A DNA stretch of 64,000 nt from Streptomyces chartreusis. GTDB lineage: Bacteria > Actinomycetota > Actinomycetes > Streptomycetales > Streptomycetaceae. Below are positions 9,096 to 18,004 of this stretch, piece by piece. A program made the position numbers and the translations under genes. Below the pieces are notes generated by a model. The model was not told the DNA's origin and ran no database searches. It saw only the letters and a program-made list of their open reading frames with translations. Location: assembly GCF_008704715.1 (NCBI RefSeq), contig NZ_CP023689.1:5828001-5892000 (forward strand), read 5' to 3'. Positions within the stretch are counted from its first letter, which is position 1. Each line of letters begins with the position of its first letter.

Positions 9096-9144
9096 CCGGC
9101 CGACAGGCCACTTAATAGCCACCGCACACGGGGGTTGCGGGGGA

Positions 9145-9188
9145 CGGGCCCGGTCCGGAAGGCACTGCCACCTTCCGGACCGGGCCCG
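9145..9188. terminator. Bidirectional terminator hairpin
   Basis: A perfect 18-bp inverted repeat, CGGGCCCGGTCCGGAAGG and its complement, with an 8-nt loop. It sits between the convergent ABC permease and DUF2079 genes. There is no strong T-tract on either strand, as is usual for Streptomyces terminators. Confidence 0.8.
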
Positions 9189-9213
9189 GCTGTATTCGGG
9201 GCCGCCTTCGCGG

Positions 9214-10671
9214 TCAGCCCGCGGTCTGGCGCTCCAGGAGTACGACTCCGAAGGCGGTGCCCGTCACGGCGTACCGGGCGTCGGGGTGCAGGGTGCGGGC
9301 GTACGACTCGACGTCGCGGTAGCGCTTGCGGGAGTTGTCGAGGGCGATGAAGTCGGGTTCGACGCCATGGGTGTTGCTGACCCAGAAGACCCGGCAGCGC
9401 GAGGTGAGCCGGCTGATCGGCGCGATGTTCGCCTCGACGGAGGCGCCGTCGGGAACCTCGGCCAGGAGGCGCTCTATCGCGCTCACGCGCGCGGGCTTGC
9501 GGTAGATCTCGCCCTCCGTCAGATCGGCCAGCGGCAGCGAGGTCGTCAGCGCGAGCGAGGCGGCCGCGACGGCGGCGGGCAGGTGCTGGACGTACGAACG
9601 CAGCCACGCGCGCGTGCTGTTCCGGTGGATCACGAGGGCGTCGACGAGCGCGAAGGTGACGACCGGCATGAGGACGGCGCTGTAGTGCCAGTCCGTGCCC
9701 CAGTACTGCGGGTAGGCGGAGACGAAGCGCCAGCCGATCGTGGGCAGGGCGGCCAGCAGGATGGGGGATCGCAGGGCGAGCAGCCCGGTGGTCGGTATCA
9801 GGAGCCAGGCGAGCGTACGCAGCTTCGTGTCGAGGCCGTCGAAGGGGCCACCGCCGCCCGACTCGTCGACCTTGTTCCAGTAGTCGTAGGTGCCCGCCGA
9901 GTTGAAGCTCGGTATGACCACGAGCAGCGTCAGCGCGAGGGCCACCACGCCGAACACGGCGACGCCGAGCCCCCACCGGGCCGCGCGCGGCGACTCCTGC
10001 CGGGCCCGCCAGGCCACCACCAGCGCGAGTGCCGTGAGCGTGAGACCCAGGTCCTCCTTCACCAGGACCAGCGGAAGCGCCCAGAGCAGAGCGGCCCGCC
10101 ACCGCCGAGCGAGGAGCGCTTCGAGGCTGAAGGCGATCAGCGGTACGGCGAAGCAGATCTCGTGGAAGTCGAAGTCGACCGCCTGCTGGAGCCCCCACGA
10201 CAGCCCGTACGCGACACCGATCGCCAGGCCGCTGCGCCGCCCGAGCAGCCGGGCCGCGGCCCGTGTGACGGGGACCGCGGAGAGCGCGAACAGCGCCGCC
10301 TGCGCCACCAGCAGGGTGATCGACGAGGGGAAGATCCGGTACACCGGCGCCAGCAGCACGGTCACCGGGCTGAAGTGATCCCCCAGGATGTTGAACCCCG
10401 GTCCCTTCAGGTCGGCGATCGGCGCCTGGAGATGCGCGTAGGACCGTATGACCTGCTCGAATATCCCGAGGTCCCACGACTTCTGCCCAAGATGCCGGTA
10501 ACGGCCCACGGAGACGATCGCGTACCCGACGAACAGCGCGGCGGCCAGCAGCCACGGGTCACGCCGGCCCGGTTCGGGGCGGCCCGCCCCGGGGTCGTGC
10601 GGGGTCCTCGGGGCCGGTATGTGAGGGTCCGGGGACGCGTCAGGGGTGGTGGAGGCGGCGGGGGTGGGCAT
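9214..10671 (-). CDS. DUF2079 polytopic membrane protein
   Basis: A 485-residue membrane protein with a proline-rich cytoplasmic N-terminus (about residues 1-38) and about ten hydrophobic segments. The conserved stretch RHLGQKSWDLGIFEQVIRSY followed by FNILGDHFSPV matches the DUF2079 family, which resembles GT-C-fold glycosyltransferases acting on polyprenyl-linked sugars. The acidic pair in WDLGIFEQ sits where GT-C catalytic acids usually lie, so an enzymatic role is plausible but unproven. ATG 10671 is preceded by TAAGGT about 7 nt upstream and no Shine-Dalgarno, suggesting a leaderless start. It is divergent from mfd. Confidence 0.85.
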   Translation of the reverse strand: MPTPAASTTPDASPDPHIPAPRTPHDPGAGRPEPGRRDPWLLAAALFVGYAIVSVGRYRHLGQKSWDLGIFEQVIRSYAHLQAPIADLKGPGFNILGDHFSPVTVLLAPVYRIFPSSITLLVAQAALFALSAVPVTRAAARLLGRRSGLAIGVAYGLSWGLQQAVDFDFHEICFAVPLIAFSLEALLARRWRAALLWALPLVLVKEDLGLTLTALALVVAWRARQESPRAARWGLGVAVFGVVALALTLLVVIPSFNSAGTYDYWNKVDESGGGGPFDGLDTKLRTLAWLLIPTTGLLALRSPILLAALPTIGWRFVSAYPQYWGTDWHYSAVLMPVVTFALVDALVIHRNSTRAWLRSYVQHLPAAVAAASLALTTSLPLADLTEGEIYRKPARVSAIERLLAEVPDGASVEANIAPISRLTSRCRVFWVSNTHGVEPDFIALDNSRKRYRDVESYARTLHPDARYAVTGTAFGVVLLERQTAG

Positions 10672-10719
10672 GGAGGGACCTTACGCGGTGCGGACTTTTC
10701 GCCGCCGTTCAGGTGCTTT

Positions 10720-10765
10720 CGGCCCGTCCCGCGTTCGACTGCTCTCGGCCCGTCCCGCGTTCGAC
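10720..10765. repeat. Tandem 20-bp direct repeat in the DUF2079-mfd intergenic region
   Basis: The sequence CGGCCCGTCCCGCGTTCGAC occurs twice, at 10720-10739 and 10746-10765, with 26-bp periodicity. It lies between the divergent DUF2079 and mfd starts. It may be a regulator site pair or simply a small duplication. Confidence 0.8.
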
Positions 10766-10831
10766 GCGGTCGACGACATGGTGCCGTCGAGGCCGGTCCT
10801 CGCGGCAGCGCCGAACACGGGAGAACGGACG

Positions 10832-10840
10832 TTATCCACA
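10832..10840 (+). promoter_or_regulatory. DnaA-box match upstream of mfd
   Basis: TTATCCACA is an exact match to the classical DnaA box and lies 104 nt upstream of the mfd start. Two more exact boxes occur upstream of mazG (22002 and 22032). Confidence 0.5.
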
Positions 10841-10943
10841 GGCCCCGGCGTCCGCCCGCGCCGCGACGTACGCTGGAACACCCGGCCCGTCTCGCGTGTC
10901 GGGCCCTTCGTGTTGCCCACCCCCTCGGACGGAAGCGCCCTCC

Positions 10944-13900
10944 ATGAGTCTGCACGGTCTGCTCGACGCCGTAGTCAAGGACACCGCCCTCGCGGAAGCG
11001 ATCACGGCGGCCGCAGACGGCAACCGCATGCACGTCGACCTGGTCGGACCCCCCGCGGCGCGCCCGTTCGCGATCGCCGCCCTCGCCCGCGAGACCGACC
11101 GTCCGCTGCTCGCGGTGACGGCGACGGGCCGCGAGGCGGAGGACCTGGCCGCGGCCCTGCGCTCCCTCCTCCCGTCGGAGGGCGTGGTGGAGTACCCGTC
11201 CTGGGAGACCCTGCCGCACGAGCGCCTCAGCCCCCGCAGCGACACCGTGGGCCGCCGGCTCGCGGTGCTCCGCCGCCTCGCCCACCCCAGCTCCGACGAC
11301 CCCGAGACCGGCCCGGTCTCCGTCGTCGTCGCCCCCGTGCGCTCCGTCCTCCAGCCCCAGGTCAAGGGCCTCGGCGACCTGGAGCCGGTGGCCCTGCGCA
11401 CCGGCCGGACCGCCGACCTGAACGCCGTCGTGGACGCCCTCGCGGCCGCCGCGTACGCCCGCGTGGAGCTCGTCGAGAAGCGCGGCGAGTTCGCCGTCCG
11501 AGGCGGCATCCTCGACGTCTTCCCGCCCACCGAGGAACACCCCCTGCGCGTCGAGTTCTGGGGCGACGACATCGAGGAGATCCGCTACTTCAAGGTCGCC
11601 GACCAGCGCTCCCTCGAAGTCGCCGAGCACGGCCTGTGGGCCCCGCCCTGCCGGGAACTCCTCCTCACCGACGACGTACGCGCACGCGCGCGTGCCCTCG
11701 CCGAGGAGCACCCCGAGCTCGGCGAACTGCTCGGCAAGATCGCCGAGGGCATCGCGGTCGAGGGCATGGAGTCCCTCGCCCCCGTCCTCGTCGACGACAT
11801 GGAGCTGCTGCTCGACGTCCTGCCCAAGGGCGCCATGGCCGTCGTGTGCGATCCCGAGCGGGTACGCACGCGTGCCGCCGACCTCGTGGCGACGAGCCAG
11901 GAGTTCCTGCAGGCGTCCTGGGCCGCCACGGCCGGCGGCGGCGAGGCGCCCATCGACGTCGGCGCGGCCTCCCTGTGGTCCATCGCGGACGTCCGCGACC
12001 GCGCCCGCGAGCTGGACATGATGTGGTGGTCGGTCTCGCCGTTCGCCGCCGACGACGAACTGGACGCGGACACCCTCAAGCTCGGCATGCACGCCCCCGA
12101 GTCGTACCGCGGCGACACCGCGAAGGCTCTCGCCGACACCAAGGGCTGGCTCGCCGACGGCTGGCGCACGGTCTTCGTGACCGAGGCCCACGGCCCGGCC
12201 GCCCGCACGGTCGAGGTGCTCGGCGGCGAGGGCGTCGCGGCCCGCCTGGAGGCCGACCTGGGGGAGATCTCCCCCTCCGTCGTCCATGTCGCCTGCGGTT
12301 CGATCGACTACGGCTTCGTGGACCCCGCCCTCAGACTGGCCGTCCTCACCGAGACCGACCTGTCCGGGCAGAAGGCGGCCGGCAAGGACGGCGCGCGGAT
12401 GCCGGCCCGCCGCCGCAAGACCATCGACCCGCTCAGCCTGGAGACGGGCGACTACATCGTCCACGAACAGCACGGCGTCGGCCGCTACATCGAGATGGTG
12501 CAGCGCACCGTGCAGGGCGCCACGCGCGAGTACCTCGTCGTCGAGTACGCCCCCGCCAAGCGCGGCCAGCCCGGCGACCGGCTCTACATCCCCACCGACC
12601 AGCTGGAGCAGATCACCAAGTACGTCGGCGGCGAGGCACCCACGCTGCACCGTCTGGGCGGCGCCGACTGGACGAAGACCAAGGCGCGGGCCAAGAAGGC
12701 CGTCAAGGAGATCGCCGCCGACCTGATCAAGCTCTACAGCGCGCGCATGGCGGCACCCGGGCACGCCTTCGGCTCGGACACCCCCTGGCAGCGCGAGCTG
12801 GAGGACGCCTTCCCCTACGCCGAGACCCCGGACCAGCTGACGACCATCGCCGAGGTCAAGGAGGACATGGAGAAGTCGGTCCCGATGGACCGCCTGATCT
12901 GCGGCGACGTCGGCTACGGCAAGACGGAGATTGCGGTGCGGGCCGCCTTCAAGGCGGTGCAGGACGGCAAGCAGGTCGCGGTCCTGGTGCCGACGACGCT
13001 GCTGGTGCAGCAGCACTTCGGGACGTTCTCCGAGCGCTACTCGCAGTTCCCGGTCAACACCCGGGCGCTGTCCCGCTTCCAGACCGACACCGAGGCGAAG
13101 GCTGTCCTGGAGGGCCTAAAGGACGGCGCGGTGGACATCGTCATCGGCACGCACCGGCTGTTCGCGTCGGAGACCAAGTTCAAGGATTTGGGCCTGGTCA
13201 TCGTCGACGAGGAGCAGCGCTTCGGCGTCGAGCACAAGGAACAGCTGAAGAAGCTGCGCGCCAACGTCGACGTCCTGACGATGTCCGCGACCCCGATCCC
13301 CAGAACCCTGGAGATGGCGGTCACCGGCATCCGCGAGATGTCGACGATCACCACCCCGCCGGAGGAGCGGCACCCGGTCCTGACCTTCGTCGGCCCGTAC
13401 GAGGAGAAGCAGATCGGCGCCGCGATCCGCCGTGAACTGCTGCGCGAGGGCCAGGTCTTCTACATCCACAACCGGGTCGAGTCGATCGACCGCGCGGCCG
13501 CCCGGCTGCGCGAGATCGTCCCCGAGGCGCGGATCGCGACGGCGCACGGCCAGATGTCCGAGTCGGCCCTGGAGCAGGTCGTCGTCGACTTCTGGGAGAA
13601 GAAGTTCGACGTGCTCGTCTCGACGACGATCGTCGAGTCCGGCATCGACATCTCCAACGCCAACACCCTGATCGTCGAGCGCGGCGACAACTTCGGCCTG
13701 TCCCAGCTGCACCAGCTGCGCGGCCGGGTGGGCCGAGGCCGGGAACGCGGTTACGCGTACTTCCTGTACCCGCCGGAGAAGCCGCTGACGGAGACCGCCC
13801 ACGAGCGTCTCGCCACCATCGCCCAGCACACCGAGATGGGCGCGGGCATGTACGTGGCCATGAAGGACCTGGAGATCCGCGGCGCGGGCAATCTGCTGGG

Positions 13901-14474
13901 CGGCGAGCAGTCCGGCCACATCGCCGGCGTCGGCTTCGACCTGTACGTCCGTATGGTCGGCGAGGCGGTCGCGGACTACCGCGCGTCCCTGGAGGGTGGT
14001 GTCGAGGAGGAGCCGCCGCTGGAGGTCAAGATCGAGCTCCCGGTCGACGCGCACGTCCCGCACGACTACGCCCCCGGGGAGCGGCTCAGGCTGCAGGCGT
14101 ACCGCGCCATCGCCTCCGCCAACACGGAGGAGGACGTCACCTCCGTGCGGGAGGAACTCGTCGACCGCTACGGCAAGTTGCCCGAGCCCGTCGAGAACTT
14201 GCTGCTGGTGGCGGGCCTGCGCATGCTGGCCCGCGCGTGCGGCGTCGGCGAGATCGTCCTCCAGGGCAACAACATCCGCTTCGCGCCGGTGGAGTTGCGG
14301 GAGTCCCAGGAGCTGCGGGTCAAGCGGCTGTACCCGGGCACCGTCATCAAGCCTGCCGTGCACCAGCTGCTGGTGCCCCGCCCGAAGACCGCGAAGGTGG
14401 GCGGGAAGCCGCTGGTCGGGCGGGAGTTGCTCGGGTGGGTCGGGGAGTTCCTGGCTTCGATTCTGGGGTCGTGA
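10944..14474 (+). CDS. mfd: Transcription-repair coupling factor Mfd
   Basis: A 1176-residue protein of normal Mfd length. The N-terminal third is the UvrB-like module that recruits UvrA. A CarD-like RNA-polymerase-interacting domain starts near residue 495 (GDYIVHEQHGVGRYIEM). The RecG-type translocase has Walker A GDVGYGKTEIA, Walker B VIVDEEQRFG and motif III SATPIPRTLEMA, followed by the TRCF C-terminal domain. Mfd removes RNA polymerase stalled at lesions and hands them to nucleotide excision repair. ATG 10944 has GGAAG 8 nt upstream and matches the family N-terminus; earlier in-frame starts are spurious. A DnaA box and a tandem repeat lie in the upstream region. Confidence 0.97.
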   Translation: MSLHGLLDAVVKDTALAEAITAAADGNRMHVDLVGPPAARPFAIAALARETDRPLLAVTATGREAEDLAAALRSLLPSEGVVEYPSWETLPHERLSPRSDTVGRRLAVLRRLAHPSSDDPETGPVSVVVAPVRSVLQPQVKGLGDLEPVALRTGRTADLNAVVDALAAAAYARVELVEKRGEFAVRGGILDVFPPTEEHPLRVEFWGDDIEEIRYFKVADQRSLEVAEHGLWAPPCRELLLTDDVRARARALAEEHPELGELLGKIAEGIAVEGMESLAPVLVDDMELLLDVLPKGAMAVVCDPERVRTRAADLVATSQEFLQASWAATAGGGEAPIDVGAASLWSIADVRDRARELDMMWWSVSPFAADDELDADTLKLGMHAPESYRGDTAKALADTKGWLADGWRTVFVTEAHGPAARTVEVLGGEGVAARLEADLGEISPSVVHVACGSIDYGFVDPALRLAVLTETDLSGQKAAGKDGARMPARRRKTIDPLSLETGDYIVHEQHGVGRYIEMVQRTVQGATREYLVVEYAPAKRGQPGDRLYIPTDQLEQITKYVGGEAPTLHRLGGADWTKTKARAKKAVKEIAADLIKLYSARMAAPGHAFGSDTPWQRELEDAFPYAETPDQLTTIAEVKEDMEKSVPMDRLICGDVGYGKTEIAVRAAFKAVQDGKQVAVLVPTTLLVQQHFGTFSERYSQFPVNTRALSRFQTDTEAKAVLEGLKDGAVDIVIGTHRLFASETKFKDLGLVIVDEEQRFGVEHKEQLKKLRANVDVLTMSATPIPRTLEMAVTGIREMSTITTPPEERHPVLTFVGPYEEKQIGAAIRRELLREGQVFYIHNRVESIDRAAARLREIVPEARIATAHGQMSESALEQVVVDFWEKKFDVLVSTTIVESGIDISNANTLIVERGDNFGLSQLHQLRGRVGRGRERGYAYFLYPPEKPLTETAHERLATIAQHTEMGAGMYVAMKDLEIRGAGNLLGGEQSGHIAGVGFDLYVRMVGEAVADYRASLEGGVEEEPPLEVKIELPVDAHVPHDYAPGERLRLQAYRAIASANTEEDVTSVREELVDRYGKLPEPVENLLLVAGLRMLARACGVGEIVLQGNNIRFAPVELRESQELRVKRLYPGTVIKPAVHQLLVPRPKTAKVGGKPLVGRELLGWVGEFLASILGS

Positions 14475-14561
14475 CCTCGCGGGCAGGGCGGGTATGGCGC
14501 GCGTAGCGGGGAGGGCACGGCAGGCCGGGTTGCGGGCGGCGGTTGGTCAGATGTCGGTGCT

Positions 14562-14990
14562 TCAGTCGGCGCGGACCTCGGTGTTCTGGCAGGCGTGCAG
14601 CAGCCACCTGCCGTCGTCCTGCCTGGTCATGACGTACAGCGGGGCGCCTTCCGTGTCGCCGGCCGGTGAGTGGTAGACCTGCCGGACCTTGACGGCCGCC
14701 ACGTCCGGCCGCAGGAACTGCGTGTGCACGGTCTCGTACGTGACGTCGCCGTCCCAGGTCGCCGCGGGCAGTACGGCCCGGGTGAACTCGGCGATGGCGT
14801 CGAAGCCGATGAGGACCTTGCCGTGGGCGGTGGTCCACAGCGCGTCGGGGTGGAAGAGGGCGAGGAAGCCTTCGGGGTCCTTGGCGCGCTGGGTGCGTTC
14901 CACGGTGGCCACGACTTCGGCTATGGCTCGGAGGTCGGCGTCGGCGTCGGCGTCGGCAGCGGCCTTGGCGGAGGCTGTTTCGGTGGTCAT
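14562..14990 (-). CDS. SnoaL/SgcJ-like NTF2-fold protein
   Basis: A 142-residue protein of the NTF2 fold (SgcJ/EcaC/DUF4440 group). Characteristic pieces are DPEGFLALFHPDALWTT, GFDAIAEFTRAVL and DGRWLLHACQNTEV. Such proteins are small cyclases, isomerases or ligand-binding proteins; no substrate is indicated. Near the N-terminus a run of Ala-Asp repeats (ADADADAD) comes from a GTCGGC tandem repeat, which may slip. ATG 14990 is taken as the start; an in-frame GTG lies 9 nt earlier. There is no Shine-Dalgarno. It is convergent with mfd. Confidence 0.8.
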   Translation of the reverse strand: MTTETASAKAAADADADADLRAIAEVVATVERTQRAKDPEGFLALFHPDALWTTAHGKVLIGFDAIAEFTRAVLPAATWDGDVTYETVHTQFLRPDVAAVKVRQVYHSPAGDTEGAPLYVMTRQDDGRWLLHACQNTEVRAD

Positions 14991-15060
14991 GCCGATCACT
15001 GTGGGACCTCAAGTGGAGTTGAGGTCAAGCGTCGGTTGCGGGCTTCGCGGTGGGGCGTGT

Positions 15061-15642
15061 TCAGGTGGCGCCGCGGAACAGCATCGACGCCAGGGTCCGG
15101 AAGACCTCCTCGGGGTCCTGGTCGCCGAGCGGGCCGTCGAGGTTGTGGCTGAGGAGCAGCGTGGCGAAGCCGTGCGCCAGGGACCAGGCGGCGACGGAGG
15201 CCATGCGGGGCTCGATGCCGAGCTCCTCGGGGCGTACGACGGCGACGGCGCCGCGCAGGGCATCACCGGCGAGGGCGCGGGCCGTGGTCAGTTCCAGGTC
15301 GTCGTTGCGCAGCAGATCGGGCGAGAACATCACCTGGAAGTGCGCGGGGTGTTCGCGGGCGAAGCGCACGTAGCGCACGCCCGCGTCCTTCAGGTCCGCC
15401 GCCTCGATGAGCGCGGTCGACAGCAGTCCGAACCCTTCGGCGGCGATCGCCGTGAGCAGCCCGGTGCGGTCCCTGAAGTGATGGGCCGGCGCGGCGTGCG
15501 AGACACCGGCGCGGCGGGCCAGGTCACGCAGGCTGAGCGCGGACGGACCGTCGGTGGCGATGACGTCGAGCGCGGTCGTGAGGATGGCTCGCCGCAGGTC
15601 GCCGTGGTGGTACGGGCGGCGAGAAGAGGTCTGCTGCGTCAT
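15061..15642 (-). CDS. TetR-family transcriptional regulator
   Basis: A 193-residue repressor. The N-terminal HTH is YHHGDLRRAILTTALDVI ... LSLRDLARRAGVSHAAPAHHF, typical of TetR proteins (about residues 10-60), and the C-terminal part is the helical TetR_C ligand domain. ATG 15642 is leaderless-like, with TACGCT 6 nt upstream and no Shine-Dalgarno. Two near-identical repeats lie directly upstream (15661, 15686) and a related site at 15722, placed to control both this gene and the divergent gene at 15763. I infer autoregulation and control of 15763. The ligand is unknown. Confidence 0.92.
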   Translation of the reverse strand: MTQQTSSRRPYHHGDLRRAILTTALDVIATDGPSALSLRDLARRAGVSHAAPAHHFRDRTGLLTAIAAEGFGLLSTALIEAADLKDAGVRYVRFAREHPAHFQVMFSPDLLRNDDLELTTARALAGDALRGAVAVVRPEELGIEPRMASVAAWSLAHGFATLLLSHNLDGPLGDQDPEEVFRTLASMLFRGAT

Positions 15643-15660
15643 GGCAGCAGCGTACGCGCA

Positions 15661-15738
15661 ATCTAGGCGCCGACAAGTTTTTCCCATCTAGGCGTTGACA
15701 AGTTCTGAGGAGCCGGGCAATCTTGTCAGTGTCAAGTT
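15661..15738. promoter_or_regulatory. Repeated operator-like sites between the TetR gene and 15763
   Basis: ATCTAGGCGCCGACAAGTT at 15661-15679 and ATCTAGGCGTTGACAAGTT at 15686-15704 differ at two bases. A third related element, CTTGTCAGTGTCAAGTT, occurs at 15722-15738 and is partly palindromic. The second copy contains TTGACA, which with a weak hexamer 17 nt downstream could be the promoter of the gene at 15763. The position fits binding by the adjacent TetR protein. Confidence 0.6.
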
Positions 15739-15762
15739 GTGGAGAGGGGCTGGGGGCACGCC

Positions 15763-16644
15763 ATGGCGAAGCAGGACAGCGGGATCGATTCGGGTCGGGT
15801 ACGACAGCTCTGGCATCTGCTGGAGCCGCTGCACGCGGTGCTGTATTACGCGCCGGAGGCCTTCGAGGAGGCCGCCGAGCTCGGGTACGCCACCGAGGAG
15901 CGCTGGCCGAGCTACTTCCCTTACCGGGCGGCGCCGTTGGGAGCGGCCGGCGCGGAGAGTGTCGCGTCCGCGTTCTACAGCTTCAGCCCGCGCATCGTGG
16001 CCGAACACATCGACCCCGCCTGGAAGATCGCGGGCCCCGAGGCCGTGCTGCGGGCACGGGTGCGCGGGATCGACCGGGCCTACCGCGCGATATTCGGCGA
16101 CCGGGTGAACAGTGTCGAACTGGCCGAGCTCGCGGCCCTCGTCCGTCGCGCGGCCGAGGCCGCGAACACCGCGGGCCGCCCGCTCGCCGCGGCCAACGCC
16201 GCCCTGGACTGGCCGGAGGCCCCGCACCTCCAGCTCTGGCACGCGGCGACGATCCTGCGTGAACATCGCGGCGACGGTCACATAGCCGCCCTGATGGTGG
16301 CCGGCCTGGACCCCGTCGAGGCACTGGTGTCCTTCGCCGCGATAGGCGCCGCGTCCGTCGAGCGTTTCGAGAGTCGTGGCTGGAGCGCCGGGGAATGGGA
16401 GTCGGCTCGTGACCGCCTGGCCGCCCGAGGTCTGGTCGACGCCGACGGCGCGGCCACGGACGCCGGCCGCGAACTGCGCGGCACCGTGGAGGGATACACC
16501 GACCAACTCGCCGCCGCACCATGGCAATCGCTCACCGGGGCGGAGATCGACCGCCTCGTGGAACTGCTCGGTGAGTTCTGGGTTGCGGTGCTGTCCTCCG
16601 GGCTACTGCCTTCGGAGACGACGCTGGGGATCGGGAAGGTCTGA
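15763..16644 (+). CDS. SCO6745-family helix-turn-helix-like protein
   Basis: A 293-residue soluble protein with a hallmark N-terminus, LWHLLEPLHAVLYYAPEAFE, which I associate with the actinobacterial SCO6745 family. The C-terminal half contains GWSAGEWESARDRLAARGLV, resembling a winged-helix segment, so it may bind DNA or a partner. The biochemical role is unknown. ATG 15763 has GGGGG 6 nt upstream. It is divergent from the TetR gene and preceded by the repeated operator-like sites, so it is the likely regulated target. Confidence 0.8.
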   Translation: MAKQDSGIDSGRVRQLWHLLEPLHAVLYYAPEAFEEAAELGYATEERWPSYFPYRAAPLGAAGAESVASAFYSFSPRIVAEHIDPAWKIAGPEAVLRARVRGIDRAYRAIFGDRVNSVELAELAALVRRAAEAANTAGRPLAAANAALDWPEAPHLQLWHAATILREHRGDGHIAALMVAGLDPVEALVSFAAIGAASVERFESRGWSAGEWESARDRLAARGLVDADGAATDAGRELRGTVEGYTDQLAAAPWQSLTGAEIDRLVELLGEFWVAVLSSGLLPSETTLGIGKV

Positions 16645-16830
16645 CGAGGTTCAGTGGCCGCCGAGGCTCACGGCGGTCACGCACGGGAGACGCCGGCCGC
16701 GCGAAGCCGTCCGCGTGGAGGTGGGGCTCTCTGCGCGGACGGCCCCTGTGCCCAAGGCGGTTCGTGTCTTTGGGCGTTCCGTGGGCCTCGGGCCCTCAGT
16801 TGGGTCCCCGGCCCTCCGCGGCTGCCGGTC

Positions 16831-17013
16831 CTACGGCTGATCGGGCTTGTCGCGGTCCATGCCGAGTTCGCGCTCCATCCTCTGCTGCGCTTCGTCGACC
16901 TGGCCCTCGTACTTGTTGCCCGTCCTCTCGTTGACCTTGCGCTCCGCGGTGTCGGACGCTTGCTTCGCCTTGTCCTGTGCCTGGCGGTTCTTGAACCTGT
17001 CGAAGATGCCCAT
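16831..17013 (-). CDS. MT0933/Rv0909-like small antitoxin-type protein
   Basis: A 60-residue, highly charged helical protein, MGIFDRFKNRQAQDKAKQ..., with TGNKYEGQVDEAQQRME near the end. The MGIFD start and the KY-x-x-QVD motif match the MT0933-like antitoxin family of actinobacteria. No toxin gene is adjacent, so it is either an orphan or a general stress protein; many Streptomyces homologues are orphans. ATG 17013 is chosen because GGAAGGAG lies 6 nt upstream; an in-frame start 30 nt earlier lacks this. Confidence 0.75.
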   Translation of the reverse strand: MGIFDRFKNRQAQDKAKQASDTAERKVNERTGNKYEGQVDEAQQRMERELGMDRDKPDQP

Positions 17014-17190
17014 CCAGAGCTCCTTCCCGAGGTGATTCACCACCGACGATACGCCCGAGTTGCGAAGTATGCGCGATTGGGTCGGGCCTCCTGAATGCCG
17101 CCGTGCGCCGGGTCGCTACCGTGTGCGCGACGGAGTACCGGGGAAAACCGCCTGTGCGGGGCGGATCGCGCGGCAGGGGAGGGGCGCATC

Positions 17191-17961
17191 GTGACGCGTC
17201 TGAAGGGCGGGGCGGCGAGCGCCGCTGCGATGCTCGGCATGGTGCTGGTCCTGGGGGGATGCGAGAACGTCGATCTACCCGTGGACGACGGGGCCTCCGG
17301 CGCGGCCCCGGCCCCCGGGTCCGGCCGCGCGGTGAGCCCGCTGGACAACCCCGACGGCACGAAACCGGGCCTTGCGCCGCTCACCTCGGACGCCGACCGG
17401 TCCAAGGCCCGGGAGCTGATCGAGAAGGTGGCGACCAAGGGCCGCGGCCCCAAGACGGGCTACGACCGGGACGAGTTCGGCTACGCGTGGATGGACTCGG
17501 CGCCGGGCGGCGTCCCGTTCTCCCGCAACGGCTGCGACACCCGCAACGACCTGCTCAAGCGCGACGGCGAGGACGTCCGCAACCGCTCCGGCTCCGACTG
17601 TGTCGTGGCCTCGATGACGCTGCACGACCCGTACACGGGCCGGACGATCGAGTGGACCAAGTCCCGGGCCACGACCGTGCAGATCGACCACGTCATGCCG
17701 CTGTCGTACGACTGGCAGATGGGCGCCTCCCGCTGGCCGGAGGGCAAGCGCCAGGACATCGCCAACGACCCCCTCAACCTCATACCGGTCGACGGCCCGA
17801 CCAACAGCTCCAAGGGCGACTCCGGCCCCGCGTCCTGGCTGCCCCCGAACAAGGGCATCCGCTGCTCCTACGCGGTGCGCTTCGCCCAGGTGTCACTGAA
17901 GTACGAACTCCCCGTGACCGGCGCCGACAAGGAAACAATGCTGCGTCAGTGCGGTGGCTGA
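17191..17961 (+). CDS. Secreted lipoprotein HNH-type nuclease (DUF1524)
   Basis: A 256-residue protein with a lipoprotein signal peptide (AAAMLGMVLVLGGC, lipobox Cys about residue 24), so it should be anchored outside the membrane. The catalytic part is a DUF1524/HNH nuclease: QIDHVMPLSYDWQMGA supplies the Asp-His pair and NDPLNLIPVDGPTNSSKGD the Asn and metal-binding residues. Such proteins degrade external DNA for nutrients or during development. The GTG start has GGGAGGGG 6 nt upstream; earlier frames lack the signal peptide. It ends 43 nt before the next gene. Confidence 0.9.
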   Translation: MTRLKGGAASAAAMLGMVLVLGGCENVDLPVDDGASGAAPAPGSGRAVSPLDNPDGTKPGLAPLTSDADRSKARELIEKVATKGRGPKTGYDRDEFGYAWMDSAPGGVPFSRNGCDTRNDLLKRDGEDVRNRSGSDCVVASMTLHDPYTGRTIEWTKSRATTVQIDHVMPLSYDWQMGASRWPEGKRQDIANDPLNLIPVDGPTNSSKGDSGPASWLPPNKGIRCSYAVRFAQVSLKYELPVTGADKETMLRQCGG

Positions 17962-18004
17962 AAACGGGTTTCCGGCGCGGACACCACGCGCCTACGGTTC
18001 CGGC

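Noticed and set aside
6225..9122. 965-codon open frame on the minus strand
   Set aside because: It is the antisense shadow of the ABC permease. The composition is low-complexity His/Gln/Arg/Asp-rich with no family motif, as expected from high-GC third-position bias.
10646..13435. Long plus-strand frame overlapping mfd
   Set aside because: An alternative frame of mfd made mostly of Arg, Pro and Gly. The Mfd frame carries all helicase motifs.
14930..14960. GTCGGC tandem repeat as a mini CRISPR or VNTR
   Set aside because: Only four short units inside the coding region, explained by the Ala-Asp run.
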